NCBI RefSeq assembly: GCF_001426375.1
Contig: NZ_LMEO01000050.1
Location: 720,081-784,080, forward strand
Source: Paenibacillus sp. Root444D2
GTDB taxonomy: Bacteria > Bacillota > Bacilli > Paenibacillales > NBRC-103111
DNA length: 64,000 bases
Direction of reading: 5' to 3'
The translations under genes were made by a program, and so were the position numbers. Shown here in pieces: positions 43,806-52,808 of the stretch (its first letter is position 1; every line of letters begins with the position of its first letter). Under the pieces are notes generated by a model that searched no databases, was not told the DNA's origin, and worked only from the letters and a program-made list of their open reading frames with translations.

Positions 43806-44837
43806 ATGGACAAAGGAAGCGGTTTAGTCGGTATCATGGTTGCTAACCAGTATGAAAGAAAGTATGCCCTGCAAAAATATCTGAATTGCAATACGACCCA
43901 TATGAAATTATTCTGTTTTACCCCAGATGATATTGATTGGAAACGAAATAGCATATCCGGCATACATCGTATAAACCGAAAATGGCTTCTAAGTAAATTT
44001 CCTTTCCCCGATGTTGTTTACAATCGTTGTTATCGTTTTAACCCTAAAATCATCGAACGTTTAGGTAAAATAATCGGAAGGGACAAATGTTTCAATCATA
44101 TCAACCAATTTAATAAGCACGAGATTCATATTCATTTAAGCCAATGGCTCGCACAATATTTACCGGAAACTATCTTGTATGACAGGGAAAATGTTTTGAG
44201 CTTACTAGATACTCATAAGGTCCTATACGTTAAACCTTGTTATGGAAATAAAGGGAAAAGCGTTTATCGTGTGGAGGTGAAAGATTCGAAGGAGATTCAC
44301 ATTGGGGAGCATCATTTTTCACCTAAAATCATCGTAAAAGATCCCCTGCAATTCCAAGTGAGCATTGATAAGCTTGTGGGATCCACCCCTTACATCATCC
44401 AAAAAGGCGTCGATATTCAACCACTTAACGAACAAGTATTCGATATCCGAGTACTCGCACAAAAAAATAAGAGAGGTCAATGGTCTGCCACCAACGTTAT
44501 CAGTCGGCTCGCTCATAAAGGCTTCTTTAACACAAGCATGTGCGAGAAGGTTTGTTTATCCGAAAAAGCTCTTAAACAATTGTATCCTCCTGATAAAGTT
44601 AATGAAATCATTCGCTCGATTTACGACATAAGTTTAAGAGCGGCGGAAATCATTGAAATGGGAACCCACTGCCATCTAGGTGAACTTAGTGTTGACCTTG
44701 TGCTGGACAGCGCCGGATTTCTTTGGATCATAGAAGTGAACGGAAAGCCACAAAAAGAACTGTATGATGAGATAGACAAGCGTGACAGGGTTTATAAACG
44801 CCCATTAGAATATGCTCGCTATTTGCGTAAAAAATGA
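43806..44837 (+). CDS. YheC/YheD-family ATP-grasp spore coat-associated protein
   Basis: About 343 residues with an ATP-grasp fold: KVLYVKPCYGNKGKSVYRVE carries the ATP-binding Lys and glycine loop, YIIQKGVDIQ the hinge, FDIRVLAQKNKRGQW the middle strand, and LWIIEVNGKPQ the Mg-binding Glu/Asn. Members are endospore coat-associated in bacilli; their ligation reaction is unknown. The second of two adjacent ATG codons is better spaced (six bases) from AAGGAGG. CATACACTT at 43740-43748 resembles a sigma-E -10 element, fitting mother-cell expression. Confidence 0.87.
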   Translation: MDKGSGLVGIMVANQYERKYALQKYLNCNTTHMKLFCFTPDDIDWKRNSISGIHRINRKWLLSKFPFPDVVYNRCYRFNPKIIERLGKIIGRDKCFNHINQFNKHEIHIHLSQWLAQYLPETILYDRENVLSLLDTHKVLYVKPCYGNKGKSVYRVEVKDSKEIHIGEHHFSPKIIVKDPLQFQVSIDKLVGSTPYIIQKGVDIQPLNEQVFDIRVLAQKNKRGQWSATNVISRLAHKGFFNTSMCEKVCLSEKALKQLYPPDKVNEIIRSIYDISLRAAEIIEMGTHCHLGELSVDLVLDSAGFLWIIEVNGKPQKELYDEIDKRDRVYKRPLEYARYLRKK

Positions 44838-44894
44838 TTTACAGTTAACCTACTATATGGGTTACAGCTTGGCGTGGTTACATGTTTTAATAGG

Positions 44895-44930
44895 AAAAGG
44901 ACAGCATAAACATCTGCTGTCCTCTTTTAT
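44895..44930. terminator. Bidirectional terminator between coat gene and histidine kinase gene
   Basis: GGACAGCA pairs with TGCTGTCC around TAAACATC; TCTTTTATTT follows on the plus strand and TTTTCC on the minus strand. Confidence 0.8.
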
Positions 44931-46327
44931 TTATTAGTTGGATATATCAGAATCGGTATCGTAACGACAAACAACGTTCCTCTATCGATCTCACTCTGCA
45001 GTTCAATAGTACCATGGTGAAGTTCAACAATTTTCCTTACAATCGCAAGTCCCAAACCGCTTCCGTCTGTCTCGCGCTGTCTGGACGCATCCGCCTTATA
45101 AAATCGTTCAAATATCCGTTCTTGATCCGAGGCAGCGATTCCAATGCCACTATCTTGAATGCGAATGCGAATCCTGTCATTGAGAGGTTCTAACTGAATG
45201 TGTATTGTCCCTCTTAAGGGTGTGAACTTGATTGCGTTCCCAAGAAGATTCATCCATACCTGACTTAATTGGTCTGCATCAGCAGTAACTTTCACTCGAG
45301 GAAGCTCCAAGTCCAGCTCCAATTGCTTACTTGACCACTGCGGCTCATAGAATACAACAACTCTACGTAATTGTTCATCTAGATCGTATGTGGTTGGGTG
45401 AAAAGGATGATGCTCCGACTCCAGAGAGGCCAGCTTCAATAAATTATCACTGAGGCGTGATAATCGCTCACTCTCACGTTCAATGATTTCCAAGTAACGT
45501 CCACGCTCCGCCTCGTCAATTTCTGAACCCCTTAGCGCCTTGGAAAAGCCCCGGATCGACGTAAGAGGAGACTGAATTTCATGGGAAACGTTCGAAACAA
45601 AGTCTTGCCGCATTTGTTCTAGCTGTTTCAGTTCGCCAGCCATATGATTAAAACTTTGAGCTAACTGTCCTAGCTCATCCTTTTGCTTCACTGAAACATG
45701 AACATTAAAATTGCCTCTAGCTAATCGTTCCGTAGCCAGCGTCAATTTTTTTAATGGATTTACTAGATAGCGAGATGCGACGAGAATGAGCAAGCTACCG
45801 ACAATAAGTACGATGAGAAGTACAGTAATGACAGCTGTCTGCACTTGACGACGAGCTACCTCCGAGAAGTTTGGATGAATGAATAGGGCATAAGTTTTGC
45901 TATCAACTTGGAGAGGCAATCCTACCTTAATCTGATTGAATGGATCTTTGGGCATCCCATAGTCAAGGCTTTTGTAAATGCTGCCATGTAGAACATAGGC
46001 CACTTCCGATGGTTCAATACGAGGATTCCCTTTTTTGTCCAAAGAGATCGCCGTCGCAGGCTCTCCATTTTCGTAAAATAAAGTCAAGGTGTAGTTATCG
46101 TTTAATCGGTTGCTTCCTGCCACAAAAGAATCAAGATTTTTTGGCTGAATGTCTTCACTCAACGTGACTAGTTGCCGGCCAATCGCGAGCATGTCTGCTT
46201 GAAATTCCGTGGTAATCAGATTTCTGAAAAAGACCGTTGCCAACGGAAAGGCGACTGACACACTAACCACAACTATGGCCAGAAATGTCAGCACCACGCG
46301 CAGATAAAGCGACCTTATCTTAATCAT
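44927..46327 (-). CDS. Membrane sensor histidine kinase
   Basis: A 466-residue kinase of the OmpR-partner type. Two membrane helices (about 8-30 and 163-185) enclose an extracytoplasmic sensor. HAMP (about 187-239), the HisKA dimerisation domain with phospho-accepting His249 (FVSNVSHEIQSPL), and the ATPase domain (N box NLLGNAIKFTP, G1 DSGIGI, G2 GSGLGLAI) follow. The start ATG overlaps the regulator stop (ATGA), so the two are translationally coupled. The signal is unknown; no target gene is obvious nearby. Confidence 0.92.
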   Translation of the reverse strand: MIKIRSLYLRVVLTFLAIVVVSVSVAFPLATVFFRNLITTEFQADMLAIGRQLVTLSEDIQPKNLDSFVAGSNRLNDNYTLTLFYENGEPATAISLDKKGNPRIEPSEVAYVLHGSIYKSLDYGMPKDPFNQIKVGLPLQVDSKTYALFIHPNFSEVARRQVQTAVITVLLIVLIVGSLLILVASRYLVNPLKKLTLATERLARGNFNVHVSVKQKDELGQLAQSFNHMAGELKQLEQMRQDFVSNVSHEIQSPLTSIRGFSKALRGSEIDEAERGRYLEIIERESERLSRLSDNLLKLASLESEHHPFHPTTYDLDEQLRRVVVFYEPQWSSKQLELDLELPRVKVTADADQLSQVWMNLLGNAIKFTPLRGTIHIQLEPLNDRIRIRIQDSGIGIAASDQERIFERFYKADASRQRETDGSGLGLAIVRKIVELHHGTIELQSEIDRGTLFVVTIPILIYPTNK

Positions 46328-47001
46328 GTATTCACCTCGAGCCTGTACCCAAGTCCGCGAATGGTCGTAATACGAAACTCCTCCGTCAGTGGTTCGAACC
46401 GCTCTCTCAAACGTTTAATATGAACATCAACCGTTCGGTCATCACCTTCATAATCCATCCCCCAGATCTGCTCAATGAGCTGCGTACGGGTGAAGATTTG
46501 TGCTGGATAACTAGCAAGCTTATAGAGGAGCTCGAACTCTTTTAAAGGAAGCGCCAAGCGCTGATCCTGTAATCGAACCTCGAATGCCGTGCGATCAATC
46601 AGCACATTACCGAGTGTGATCGTCTGAGAGGCGTTGATCCGATAACGCTTAAGCAAAGCTTTAACACGCATCACCAATTCCACGGGGTCAAAAGGCTTCA
46701 CAAGATAGTCGTCCGTGCCAAGCTGGAAACCTTTCACCTTGTGGACGGATTCACTTTTAGCTGTCACCATAAGGAGGGGCAAATCTTCATATTGCGCCCT
46801 TAATTCGCGACAAAGTTCCCAACCGTCCATCAAAGGCATCATGACATCCAATACGACTAAATCCGCCGGTGTTGTTTCAAGCATGCTGAGCGCTTCTTGT
46901 CCATTGCTTGCCTGCATGACTGATAAACCTTCTCTGGCCAAATAAACGCGAATCAACTCTCTGATATCTGCGTCATCATCCACCACCATGATTCTGGTCA
47001 C
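46324..47001 (-). CDS. OmpR-family response regulator
   Basis: A 225-residue regulator with a receiver domain (about 1-115; acidic pair at 8-9, phospho-acceptor Asp52 in VVLDVMMPLMDG, Lys102 in YLVKPFD) and an OmpR/PhoB winged helix (about 128-222; LPLKEFELLYKLA, DRTVDVHIKRLRERF, TIRGLGYRLE). GTG start after GGCGGAG. It forms a two-gene operon with the histidine kinase. A role in envelope stress or in control of the nearby efflux operon is possible but not shown. Confidence 0.93.
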   Translation of the reverse strand: MTRIMVVDDDADIRELIRVYLAREGLSVMQASNGQEALSMLETTPADLVVLDVMMPLMDGWELCRELRAQYEDLPLLMVTAKSESVHKVKGFQLGTDDYLVKPFDPVELVMRVKALLKRYRINASQTITLGNVLIDRTAFEVRLQDQRLALPLKEFELLYKLASYPAQIFTRTQLIEQIWGMDYEGDDRTVDVHIKRLRERFEPLTEEFRITTIRGLGYRLEVNT

Positions 47002-47029
47002 GAAACGCTCCGCCTTTCTTGCGGGAAAC

Positions 47030-47746
47030 TTAAGCTAGGTATGGTATCGGATCTTTTGAACCCGCTTCTTCAAAACCCTTCAACCGTAAACGGCAGCTGT
47101 CACAAACACCGCAAGCTTCCGCTTTTCCATTGTAACAAGACGTTGTTAGCTCGTAAGGAACACCGATCTTCAAGCCTTCTTCCACAATTCGTGCCTTGGT
47201 CCAGTCAATGAGAGGTGTTTCAATCGTGATCCCTTTTCCTTCAACGCCGACCTTGGTGGCAAGGGCTATCACTTCTTCCACTTTATGAATGAACTCCGGA
47301 CGACAATCCGGATATCCACTGTAATCGAGAGCATTCACTCCGATATATATAGCCTGTGATCCTGTTACTTCTGCATAAGAGGTTGCAATCGAAAGGAATA
47401 GCAAATTGCGTCCAGGTACATAAGTCACTGGAATTTCAGATTCCTCTGAACCTTCCGTCAAGCCATCCACAACATTCGGAACATCAATGCTATCATCCGT
47501 TAATGCGCTGCCGCCGAAATCACGCAAGAAATCTAGCTTGATGATCTTATGACGACCACTGACACCATAATGCTCAGCGACTTGCTTGGCATTCTCGATT
47601 TCGATCTTATGACGCTGACCATAGTCAAAAGAAATCGGATATAGCTCATATCCCGCTTCTTTGGCAAGTCCCATGCATGTTGTACTATCTAATCCGCCAC
47701 TTAGAATGATGACGGCTCTTTTCTTATCTTCATTGCTTACGCTCAT
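47030..47746 (-). CDS. queC: 7-cyano-7-deazaguanine synthase QueC
   Basis: About 238 residues; converts 7-carboxy-7-deazaguanine to preQ0 with ATP and ammonia in queuosine synthesis. The PP-loop is in ILSGGLDSTTC and the zinc-binding cysteines are in SCYNGKAEACGVCDSCRLR. The ATG used follows AGAGGTG; a GTG three codons earlier overlaps that site. It is the last gene of queD-queE-queC. The order and spacing indicate one operon; the later enzyme QueF is not in the window. Confidence 0.95.
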   Translation of the reverse strand: MSVSNEDKKRAVIILSGGLDSTTCMGLAKEAGYELYPISFDYGQRHKIEIENAKQVAEHYGVSGRHKIIKLDFLRDFGGSALTDDSIDVPNVVDGLTEGSEESEIPVTYVPGRNLLFLSIATSYAEVTGSQAIYIGVNALDYSGYPDCRPEFIHKVEEVIALATKVGVEGKGITIETPLIDWTKARIVEEGLKIGVPYELTTSCYNGKAEACGVCDSCRLRLKGFEEAGSKDPIPYLA

Positions 47747-47801
47747 AGTAGACACCTCTTTTTCTTCTTGTGAAAAATGGATAAATAAGCAGATACTCGC
47801 T

Positions 47802-48482
47802 TTAAACGCCGCGCATCGCGGGATCCCAAATGATCTTATGCAGCTGCATATTGAGCTTCACCTTGGACAACCCTGCGTCAAGCATATGCTCGACGAGCTT
47901 GCGCGGCGGCATGGTCTCCCACACCGGGCTGAACATCGGCAGCGCCTTCGTCGGGTGCTGCTCAAGCACTTCCACCGCGGTGCGGAAGTCGTGCTCGCTG
48001 CCGATGACGAACTTCAACTCGTCCTGCTCGCGCAGCAGGGCGAAATTGCTCATGACCATCTGCTCCATCTCGCCAGAGTCGGGCAGCTTAAAGTCCATGA
48101 CGTATCGCACCTTCGGCGATGCGACACGCTCTACGAACAGTGCGAGATCGATCGCGCCGTTCGTCTCGATATGCAGGTCATCGACCTGCTCCAGCTCTGC
48201 GAGCGCGTCGATTAACGCGAGCGACTTCTCGCCGTACAGGAGCGGCTCGCCGCCGGTAAGGCAAATATGCCGGGAGCGGTACGTCTGGACCTTGCTGATA
48301 ATTTCAGCAATGGTCATGACGTTCTCCGCTTCCGCGGGCGGGTAGCTGTACTTGGTGTCACACCAGGTACAGCGCAGGTTGCAACCAAAAAGACGGACGA
48401 AGACCGTCGGGAACCCGGCACGGGTCCCTTCGCCTTCAACCGTCTCGAAGATCTCGACCATCGGAATGCGGATATCTCGCAT
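47802..48482 (-). CDS. queE: 7-carboxy-7-deazaguanine synthase QueE
   Basis: A 226-residue radical-SAM enzyme that contracts 6-carboxytetrahydropterin to 7-carboxy-7-deazaguanine. The cluster cysteines C-x3-C-x2-C are in FGCNLRCTWCDTKYSY, and the SAM-binding GGE is in ICLTGGEPLLYG. The ATG overlaps the queD stop by one base (TAATG), so translation is coupled. Codon use is strikingly richer in G and C than queC and queD: 38 of 60 bases at 48181-48240 against 23 of 60 at 47341-47400. This suggests that queE was replaced by a copy from a higher-GC relative. Confidence 0.93.
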   Translation of the reverse strand: MRDIRIPMVEIFETVEGEGTRAGFPTVFVRLFGCNLRCTWCDTKYSYPPAEAENVMTIAEIISKVQTYRSRHICLTGGEPLLYGEKSLALIDALAELEQVDDLHIETNGAIDLALFVERVASPKVRYVMDFKLPDSGEMEQMVMSNFALLREQDELKFVIGSEHDFRTAVEVLEQHPTKALPMFSPVWETMPPRKLVEHMLDAGLSKVKLNMQLHKIIWDPAMRGV

Positions 48483-48955
48483 TACACATCCTCCTCCATC
48501 ATCGAGCGTGTGATGGCCGCATAACTAGTCGGCGTTTCCCACAGCCGGATTTCTTCCAGCATGATCGCTGGATAAAGTTGTTCCTCAAGCAAAGCCTGAT
48601 GAATTTCCTCATACATCCAAACGACCATATTTTCAGCGGTTGTATTCATAGCGGGTAGCACATCATTCAAATATTTATGGTCCAATCGGTCAACGACACG
48701 TTCTTTTGCAATACGTTTAATATCACCAAAATCTATAGCGATCCCCCGGTTATCCACTTTTCCGCGCATAATAACTTGCAGTTTATAGGTATGTCCGTGC
48801 AGATTTTTACATTTTCCTTCATAACAATGCAAATGATGCGCACTGTCAAACGTAAATTCTTTGGAAATCAAAACGGATTTGTGATGATATTTCAATTGGT
48901 TCTCTTGGATGTCACGCCCCAACATTTGCACATCTCTTGGGATATCGTAGCTCAT
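48482..48955 (-). CDS. queD: 6-carboxy-5,6,7,8-tetrahydropterin synthase QueD
   Basis: About 157 residues; forms 6-carboxytetrahydropterin from dihydroneopterin triphosphate, the first committed queuosine step. Zinc His residues are in FTFDSAHHL and NLHGHTYKL, with the catalytic Cys in YEGKCKN, and the C-terminal Glu in RLWETPTSYA. The ATG used follows GAGGTGATAG; a GTG three codons upstream overlaps it. It is the first gene of the operon. I looked for a preQ1 riboswitch in the short leader and did not find one. Confidence 0.93.
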   Translation of the reverse strand: MSYDIPRDVQMLGRDIQENQLKYHHKSVLISKEFTFDSAHHLHCYEGKCKNLHGHTYKLQVIMRGKVDNRGIAIDFGDIKRIAKERVVDRLDHKYLNDVLPAMNTTAENMVVWMYEEIHQALLEEQLYPAIMLEEIRLWETPTSYAAITRSMMEEDV

Positions 48956-49024
48956 ATCTATCACCTCATAATTATGAAAAAAACAGTACTCTACATTCTA
49001 TCACGAAGAGACCGTTTTTCACAA

Positions 49025-49300
49025 TCAATCTTGCTGTTTTCGTCTTCCCTTTTGCGACCAGTCCAAGTGACCGCGAATCTCCTGAATCCGTTCATTCTCA
49101 TTACGTAAATCCGATTCGATTAGAGCTGTAAGACTTTCAATTTGATCGACTACGGTATTGGGAAGCTCAACCTCTTCGACTGATTTAACAATATAAAGCA
49201 AACATTGCAGCGTCTCATCCATAAGGCTCTTCTTCTTGCCGGTTAAGACGACTTCTGAGAGAAAAATAAGGTGACTAAGCTCTTTTTGCGTCATTTTCAA
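49025..49300 (-). CDS. Hypothetical protein, helical
   Basis: About 91 residues, hydrophilic and probably all helical (KKKSLMDETLQCLLYIVKSV, NTVVDQIESLTALIESDL), ending in a basic K-G-R-R-K-Q-Q-D. No family recognised. I place the start at the TTG nine bases after AAAGGGG (M-K-M-T-Q-K-E-L); an ATG nine codons upstream and an ATG two codons downstream are alternatives. It lies upstream of queD on the same strand with a 70-bp gap, and is divergent from the nitroreductase. Confidence 0.6.
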   Translation of the reverse strand: MKMTQKELSHLIFLSEVVLTGKKKSLMDETLQCLLYIVKSVEEVELPNTVVDQIESLTALIESDLRNENERIQEIRGHLDWSQKGRRKQQD

Positions 49301-49361
49301 GAGGAACATCCCCTTTCTTGCTTCCATTATCCAACATTTTCCGACATCGCGAAAGACTCTC

Positions 49362-49390
49362 TTGACAACTTAAACTATAATATTTATGAT
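49362..49390 (+). promoter_or_regulatory. Promoter of the nitroreductase gene
   Basis: TTGACA (49362-49367) and TATGAT (49385-49390) are spaced by 17 bp, a strong vegetative promoter. A TATAAT at 49376 is too close to the -35 to pair with it. Confidence 0.75.
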
Positions 49391-49442
49391 TACAGTAATT
49401 GTTATTAACTGGTTTACATTTATATCCTTGGAGGGAAACCTA

Positions 49443-50072
49443 ATGAGTACAGAAGTTAAATCCGAAGTTCTTAAAGTTTTAGAAGACCGTCATTCCGTAA
49501 AGCAATATCAAGCTGGGCACAAAATGCCAAAAGCTGATTTGGAACAGCTTTTGACGTCCACGTCACAAGCACCATCTTCATGGAACCTTCAACACTGGAA
49601 GTTTCTCGTTATTGAAGATCAAGCTCAAAAAGAGAAACTACTTCCTATCGCATATGGACAAAAGCAAATCGTAGAAAGCTCCGTTGTTATCGCTATTCTA
49701 GGCGATCTTGAAGCTAATAAAAACGTAGAACTCGCTTTTGGTCCAGCAGTTGAAGCTGGCCACATGCCAAAAGAAGTGTATGACACTCTTGCCGCTCAAA
49801 TCGAACGCGCATATCAATATCCACAAGTTGCTCGTGACGAAGCTATTCGTAACGCATCCTTAGCAGCTATGCAGCTTATGATTGCTGCAAAAGCAATGGG
49901 CTATGACACATGCCCAATGGGTGGTTACGATGCCGGCAAATTCGTTGAAGCTTTCAACGTTCCAGCACGTTATGTACCTGTTATGCTGATTAGCGTAGGT
50001 TTGGCTGCTTCCCCTGCAAGATCTGCAGGTCGCCTTCCTTTGGATCAAATCATCGTTTCCAACACTTTTTAA
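49443..50072 (+). CDS. Nitroreductase-family protein
   Basis: A 209-residue FMN-dependent NAD(P)H oxidoreductase. The N-terminal RHSVKQYQ, FMN-binding TSQAPSSWNLQHWKF, central AAMQLMIAAKAMGYDTCPMGG and late PVMLISVGLAA are standard. It resembles the YodC/HypO group that detoxifies quinones or nitro compounds in bacilli. The start is the ATG after GGAGGG; the frame runs 19 codons upstream through the promoter. Monocistronic, with its own strong promoter and terminator. Confidence 0.9.
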   Translation: MSTEVKSEVLKVLEDRHSVKQYQAGHKMPKADLEQLLTSTSQAPSSWNLQHWKFLVIEDQAQKEKLLPIAYGQKQIVESSVVIAILGDLEANKNVELAFGPAVEAGHMPKEVYDTLAAQIERAYQYPQVARDEAIRNASLAAMQLMIAAKAMGYDTCPMGGYDAGKFVEAFNVPARYVPVMLISVGLAASPARSAGRLPLDQIIVSNTF

Positions 50073-50080
50073 TTAAACAG

Positions 50081-50123
50081 AAAGGCATGACTTCCATCTT
50101 TTATGGGAGTTCATGCCTTTTTT
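50081..50123 (+). terminator. Terminator of the nitroreductase gene
   Basis: AAAGGCATGA-CT pairs with AG-TTCATGCCTTT; TTTTTTATTT follows. Confidence 0.85.
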
Positions 50124-50149
50124 ATTTGGTGCTAGCTCATGGTGCTAGC

Positions 50150-51229
50150 TCAATGATATTGGTCTGTTTCGAACCAAATTTCATCAATTAGCTTATTTCT
50201 ATAAAGCATGGATACATTAAACGTTTCATACTCTTTTTCTTTATCCAACTCTTCAAGCAATAATGTGGCAATTAGCTCTCGATCATCTGAATCCCCTGGC
50301 TCCCGGAAATCAATGAATCCTGTTAGCTGGCGAGAACTAATATCTACCGTTGCAGTACCAATAGGCAAACCACCATAGGATTGCTGATAAATTTCATACG
50401 TGAGTGTATCGCCATCATCTCTAGCCAAATTAATCGTGTAATCTTCCGGAGAAGGAAGCATCGTATCCTCTTCCATGTCATCAACCAAATCTAATAAATC
50501 AATGTGCGTTAATTCCACCGTATCTACGGTTTCCCCATTATAGATCATGTTAAAAATGAACGTATCCGTTTCATCCTCATTGAAATCTTCGACGATGAGC
50601 TCGGAGACCCTGTCCATTTCCTCATCAAAAGGATCGAATCTCCATGTTATATCTCCAATTACATCAGTACCATACATATGAAGCGTAATTTCAGCAATAA
50701 GCTCCGAGTCTTTATCATAAACATGATAATCCACACGGTTTCTACTTTCACCCACAATAACAAGCTCATAGCCCTGTTGATTCTTGCGTTCTTGAATCAT
50801 TTCCATTTTATCTGGAGCATTCTCTGAGTCGATGTCATCGAATCGGGTTTCGTCCCTCACCCATTCATAATCAACCTCATCGTCATGTTCGTGACGAGTA
50901 TACGAATGTGAGTCCCCTTCATGCATGCTAGATTGTAAGGCATGATCTGTCGCGATAACGAAATCATAATCACTGTAACTAACTAATACCTCGCACTCCT
51001 CAATAGCCAGTGCATCAATGACACTCTGAATGTATGACTGAACGAAATCATACACCTTCTGTTTGTCCACGATCGTAATGGACTGCTGCTCCAGATGAAT
51101 CGAGCCTTTAAGTCGATCCGATTCCCTGTAGACTAGCGTTAACGTACCGACAAACTCCCCATTGTACTCAATATCGCAGACTTCTCCGCCTGCCGTTTTC
51201 AGGTCGGGTCTAAGCATAATATCGGCCAC
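50150..51229 (-). CDS. Acidic hypothetical protein with three internal repeats
   Basis: About 359 residues, strongly acidic, without signal peptide or membrane helix. Three copies of a beta-rich unit of about 110 residues can be aligned by eye: each ends with a pattern like F-I-F-N-M-I-Y-N-G-E-T-V-D or FNVSMLYRNKLIDEIWF, preceded by an acidic helix (ELIVEDFNEDE; LLLEELDKEKEYE) and a strand pair (IGDITWRFDP; LTGFIDFREPGD). A charged linker separates units one and two. No family recognised. I prefer the GTG six bases after GAGGAGGCGAGG; a TTG 21 codons upstream lacks a ribosome site. Single gene. Confidence 0.65.
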   Translation of the reverse strand: MADIMLRPDLKTAGGEVCDIEYNGEFVGTLTLVYRESDRLKGSIHLEQQSITIVDKQKVYDFVQSYIQSVIDALAIEECEVLVSYSDYDFVIATDHALQSSMHEGDSHSYTRHEHDDEVDYEWVRDETRFDDIDSENAPDKMEMIQERKNQQGYELVIVGESRNRVDYHVYDKDSELIAEITLHMYGTDVIGDITWRFDPFDEEMDRVSELIVEDFNEDETDTFIFNMIYNGETVDTVELTHIDLLDLVDDMEEDTMLPSPEDYTINLARDDGDTLTYEIYQQSYGGLPIGTATVDISSRQLTGFIDFREPGDSDDRELIATLLLEELDKEKEYETFNVSMLYRNKLIDEIWFETDQYH

Positions 51230-51314
51230 GACTTTCCTCGCCTCCTCTACAGTTCTTATGATTCTTCTGTAGATTGTCCCAACATCGTCCAAAATATGAG
51301 TATTCAGGATAAAT

Positions 51315-51361
51315 GAAAAAGAACAGTTCCTAGCATCATTCTACATGACATGGGAACCGCC
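51315..51361 (-). terminator. Terminator of the glycosyltransferase operon
   Basis: An imperfect stem pairs GAACAGTTCC-side bases with GGGAACCG-side bases (GTTCC/GGAAC and CAT/ATG blocks). TTCTTTTTCATTT follows on the minus strand. Confidence 0.65.
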
Positions 51362-51367
51362 CTTTTG

Positions 51368-52801
51368 TTATTTACTTTGATCATTTAAGCGTTGACGTTC
51401 GGCTTCTATGGTTGCGAGTTTATCTTTTAGATTATACATTCCTCCGGAATGCTTTACATGCTTTGCAAAAATACTTTTTGCTATAGATAATCTCCCTGAA
51501 CGCATAGCTAGCTCACCTAAAGTCAATTCTGCCTTCCATTCAGCGATTTGGTAGTCAGCACTTACACTGCCACGATAATTAGGTAAGCATGTTAACGATT
51601 GTTTAATGCTAGCTTCCGCCAACCGCAGCAGCTCATCCGCTTGCTTTATACGTACTTGTGAAAGCATATAATGAGCGTCTGGAAAAGCAGGATTATGTGC
51701 AATCGACTTAAGACAATAAGCTTCCGCCTCAGAATAATTTTTACGTACCATCATGATTTGGAAAAGCAGCTTATAAACGTCTGACATCCTACCAAAAGTA
51801 GGCAATAACAGCCCCAAACGCTCTGCTTCAAGCAATGCCGTGTACGCTTGCTCTTGTTCTCCTACCCCAATTGACTCCCGACCATAGTACAACCAGTGAC
51901 CTGGATTCTCCGGCTCTTCCTGGATCATTAACTTCAACAAACGGAGATTTCTCTCCAGCTTTCTTCTGCTTTGCAGAATAGATGGTTCATAACCATGGTG
52001 ATTCAGCCTAATTTTGACTGCGCGCCTATATATATCATTATGATATATTCCTTTGTTCGTTCCTACTTGTTCATGAACACGCCCGTGGAAGCGAATGCCT
52101 CTTCGGACTGGAAACATGCGAATCTGCGAAAAGTCATGGTGCACTATACCATTTACATGATTTACTTGCCAAATATGTAAAGCTGGAATGATATCTAGAT
52201 GTTGAAAAACTCCTGCTACTTCCCTAATGGAGGGGACATCTTCAGGAACTAGCACCTCATCCGCGTCTACCCATACGACCCAATCCGACTGCACATGTTG
52301 CAGACCTTTGTTGCGAGCGGCGGCAAAGTCATCCTCCCATGTTATTCGGATAACTTTAACCTTGGGATACTGAGAAGCGATTCTAGGCGTGTCATCAGTA
52401 GATGAATCCACAACGATGATTTCATCAACGGCTCCCTGCAGAGCCAGAATGCACTTGGAGATGTTTGTTGCTTCATTGCGCGTCAATATAGCCGCAGCAA
52501 CCGTTATTTTAGGCACAGTTAACAGTTCGTCTATATCATTTCGGTTATCACCTTGTGCCACTTGTTGCAACGCTTTATAGATTGGTTTGATCCATTGTGC
52601 TTGAGGATCAAGCAACCAGGCGCGATCAAATACTCGTTTGGCTGCTTGTCCTTGACTCTGTAGTAAAAGCGTCTCGCCTAGCATGACCCAGAGCTGGCCA
52701 TCTAGGGGAGTATGGCTGATTGCTTGTTTTAGTTCCGTTTCGGCTTCTGCGAACTTTAGATCTTGGATGAGAGAAATGATATGTTCATGTTGTGTTGGCA
52801 T
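51368..52801 (-). CDS. Family 2 glycosyltransferase with TPR repeats
   Basis: About 477 residues. N-terminal TPR-like helices (about 1-95) precede a GT2 domain (about 100-300; VAAAILTRNEATNISKCI, EIIVVDSSTDDT, VVWVDADEVL with the DxD motif). A C-terminal TPR block (about 310-460; HWLYYGRES, AEAYCLKSIAHNPAFPDAHY) follows. This layout is common for protein-glycosylating or polysaccharide enzymes in paenibacilli. The ATG used follows AAGGTGA that overlaps the end of the upstream secreted-protein gene (8-bp gap), so the two are co-transcribed and it may glycosylate that or other surface proteins. Confidence 0.88.
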   Translation of the reverse strand: MPTQHEHIISLIQDLKFAEAETELKQAISHTPLDGQLWVMLGETLLLQSQGQAAKRVFDRAWLLDPQAQWIKPIYKALQQVAQGDNRNDIDELLTVPKITVAAAILTRNEATNISKCILALQGAVDEIIVVDSSTDDTPRIASQYPKVKVIRITWEDDFAAARNKGLQHVQSDWVVWVDADEVLVPEDVPSIREVAGVFQHLDIIPALHIWQVNHVNGIVHHDFSQIRMFPVRRGIRFHGRVHEQVGTNKGIYHNDIYRRAVKIRLNHHGYEPSILQSRRKLERNLRLLKLMIQEEPENPGHWLYYGRESIGVGEQEQAYTALLEAERLGLLLPTFGRMSDVYKLLFQIMMVRKNYSEAEAYCLKSIAHNPAFPDAHYMLSQVRIKQADELLRLAEASIKQSLTCLPNYRGSVSADYQIAEWKAELTLGELAMRSGRLSIAKSIFAKHVKHSGGMYNLKDKLATIEAERQRLNDQSK

Positions 52802-52808
52802 AGTCACC

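Noticed and set aside
48956-49024. Possible preQ1 riboswitch before queD
   Set aside because: The leader is short and lacks the C-rich loop and A-rich tail of the preQ1-I class.
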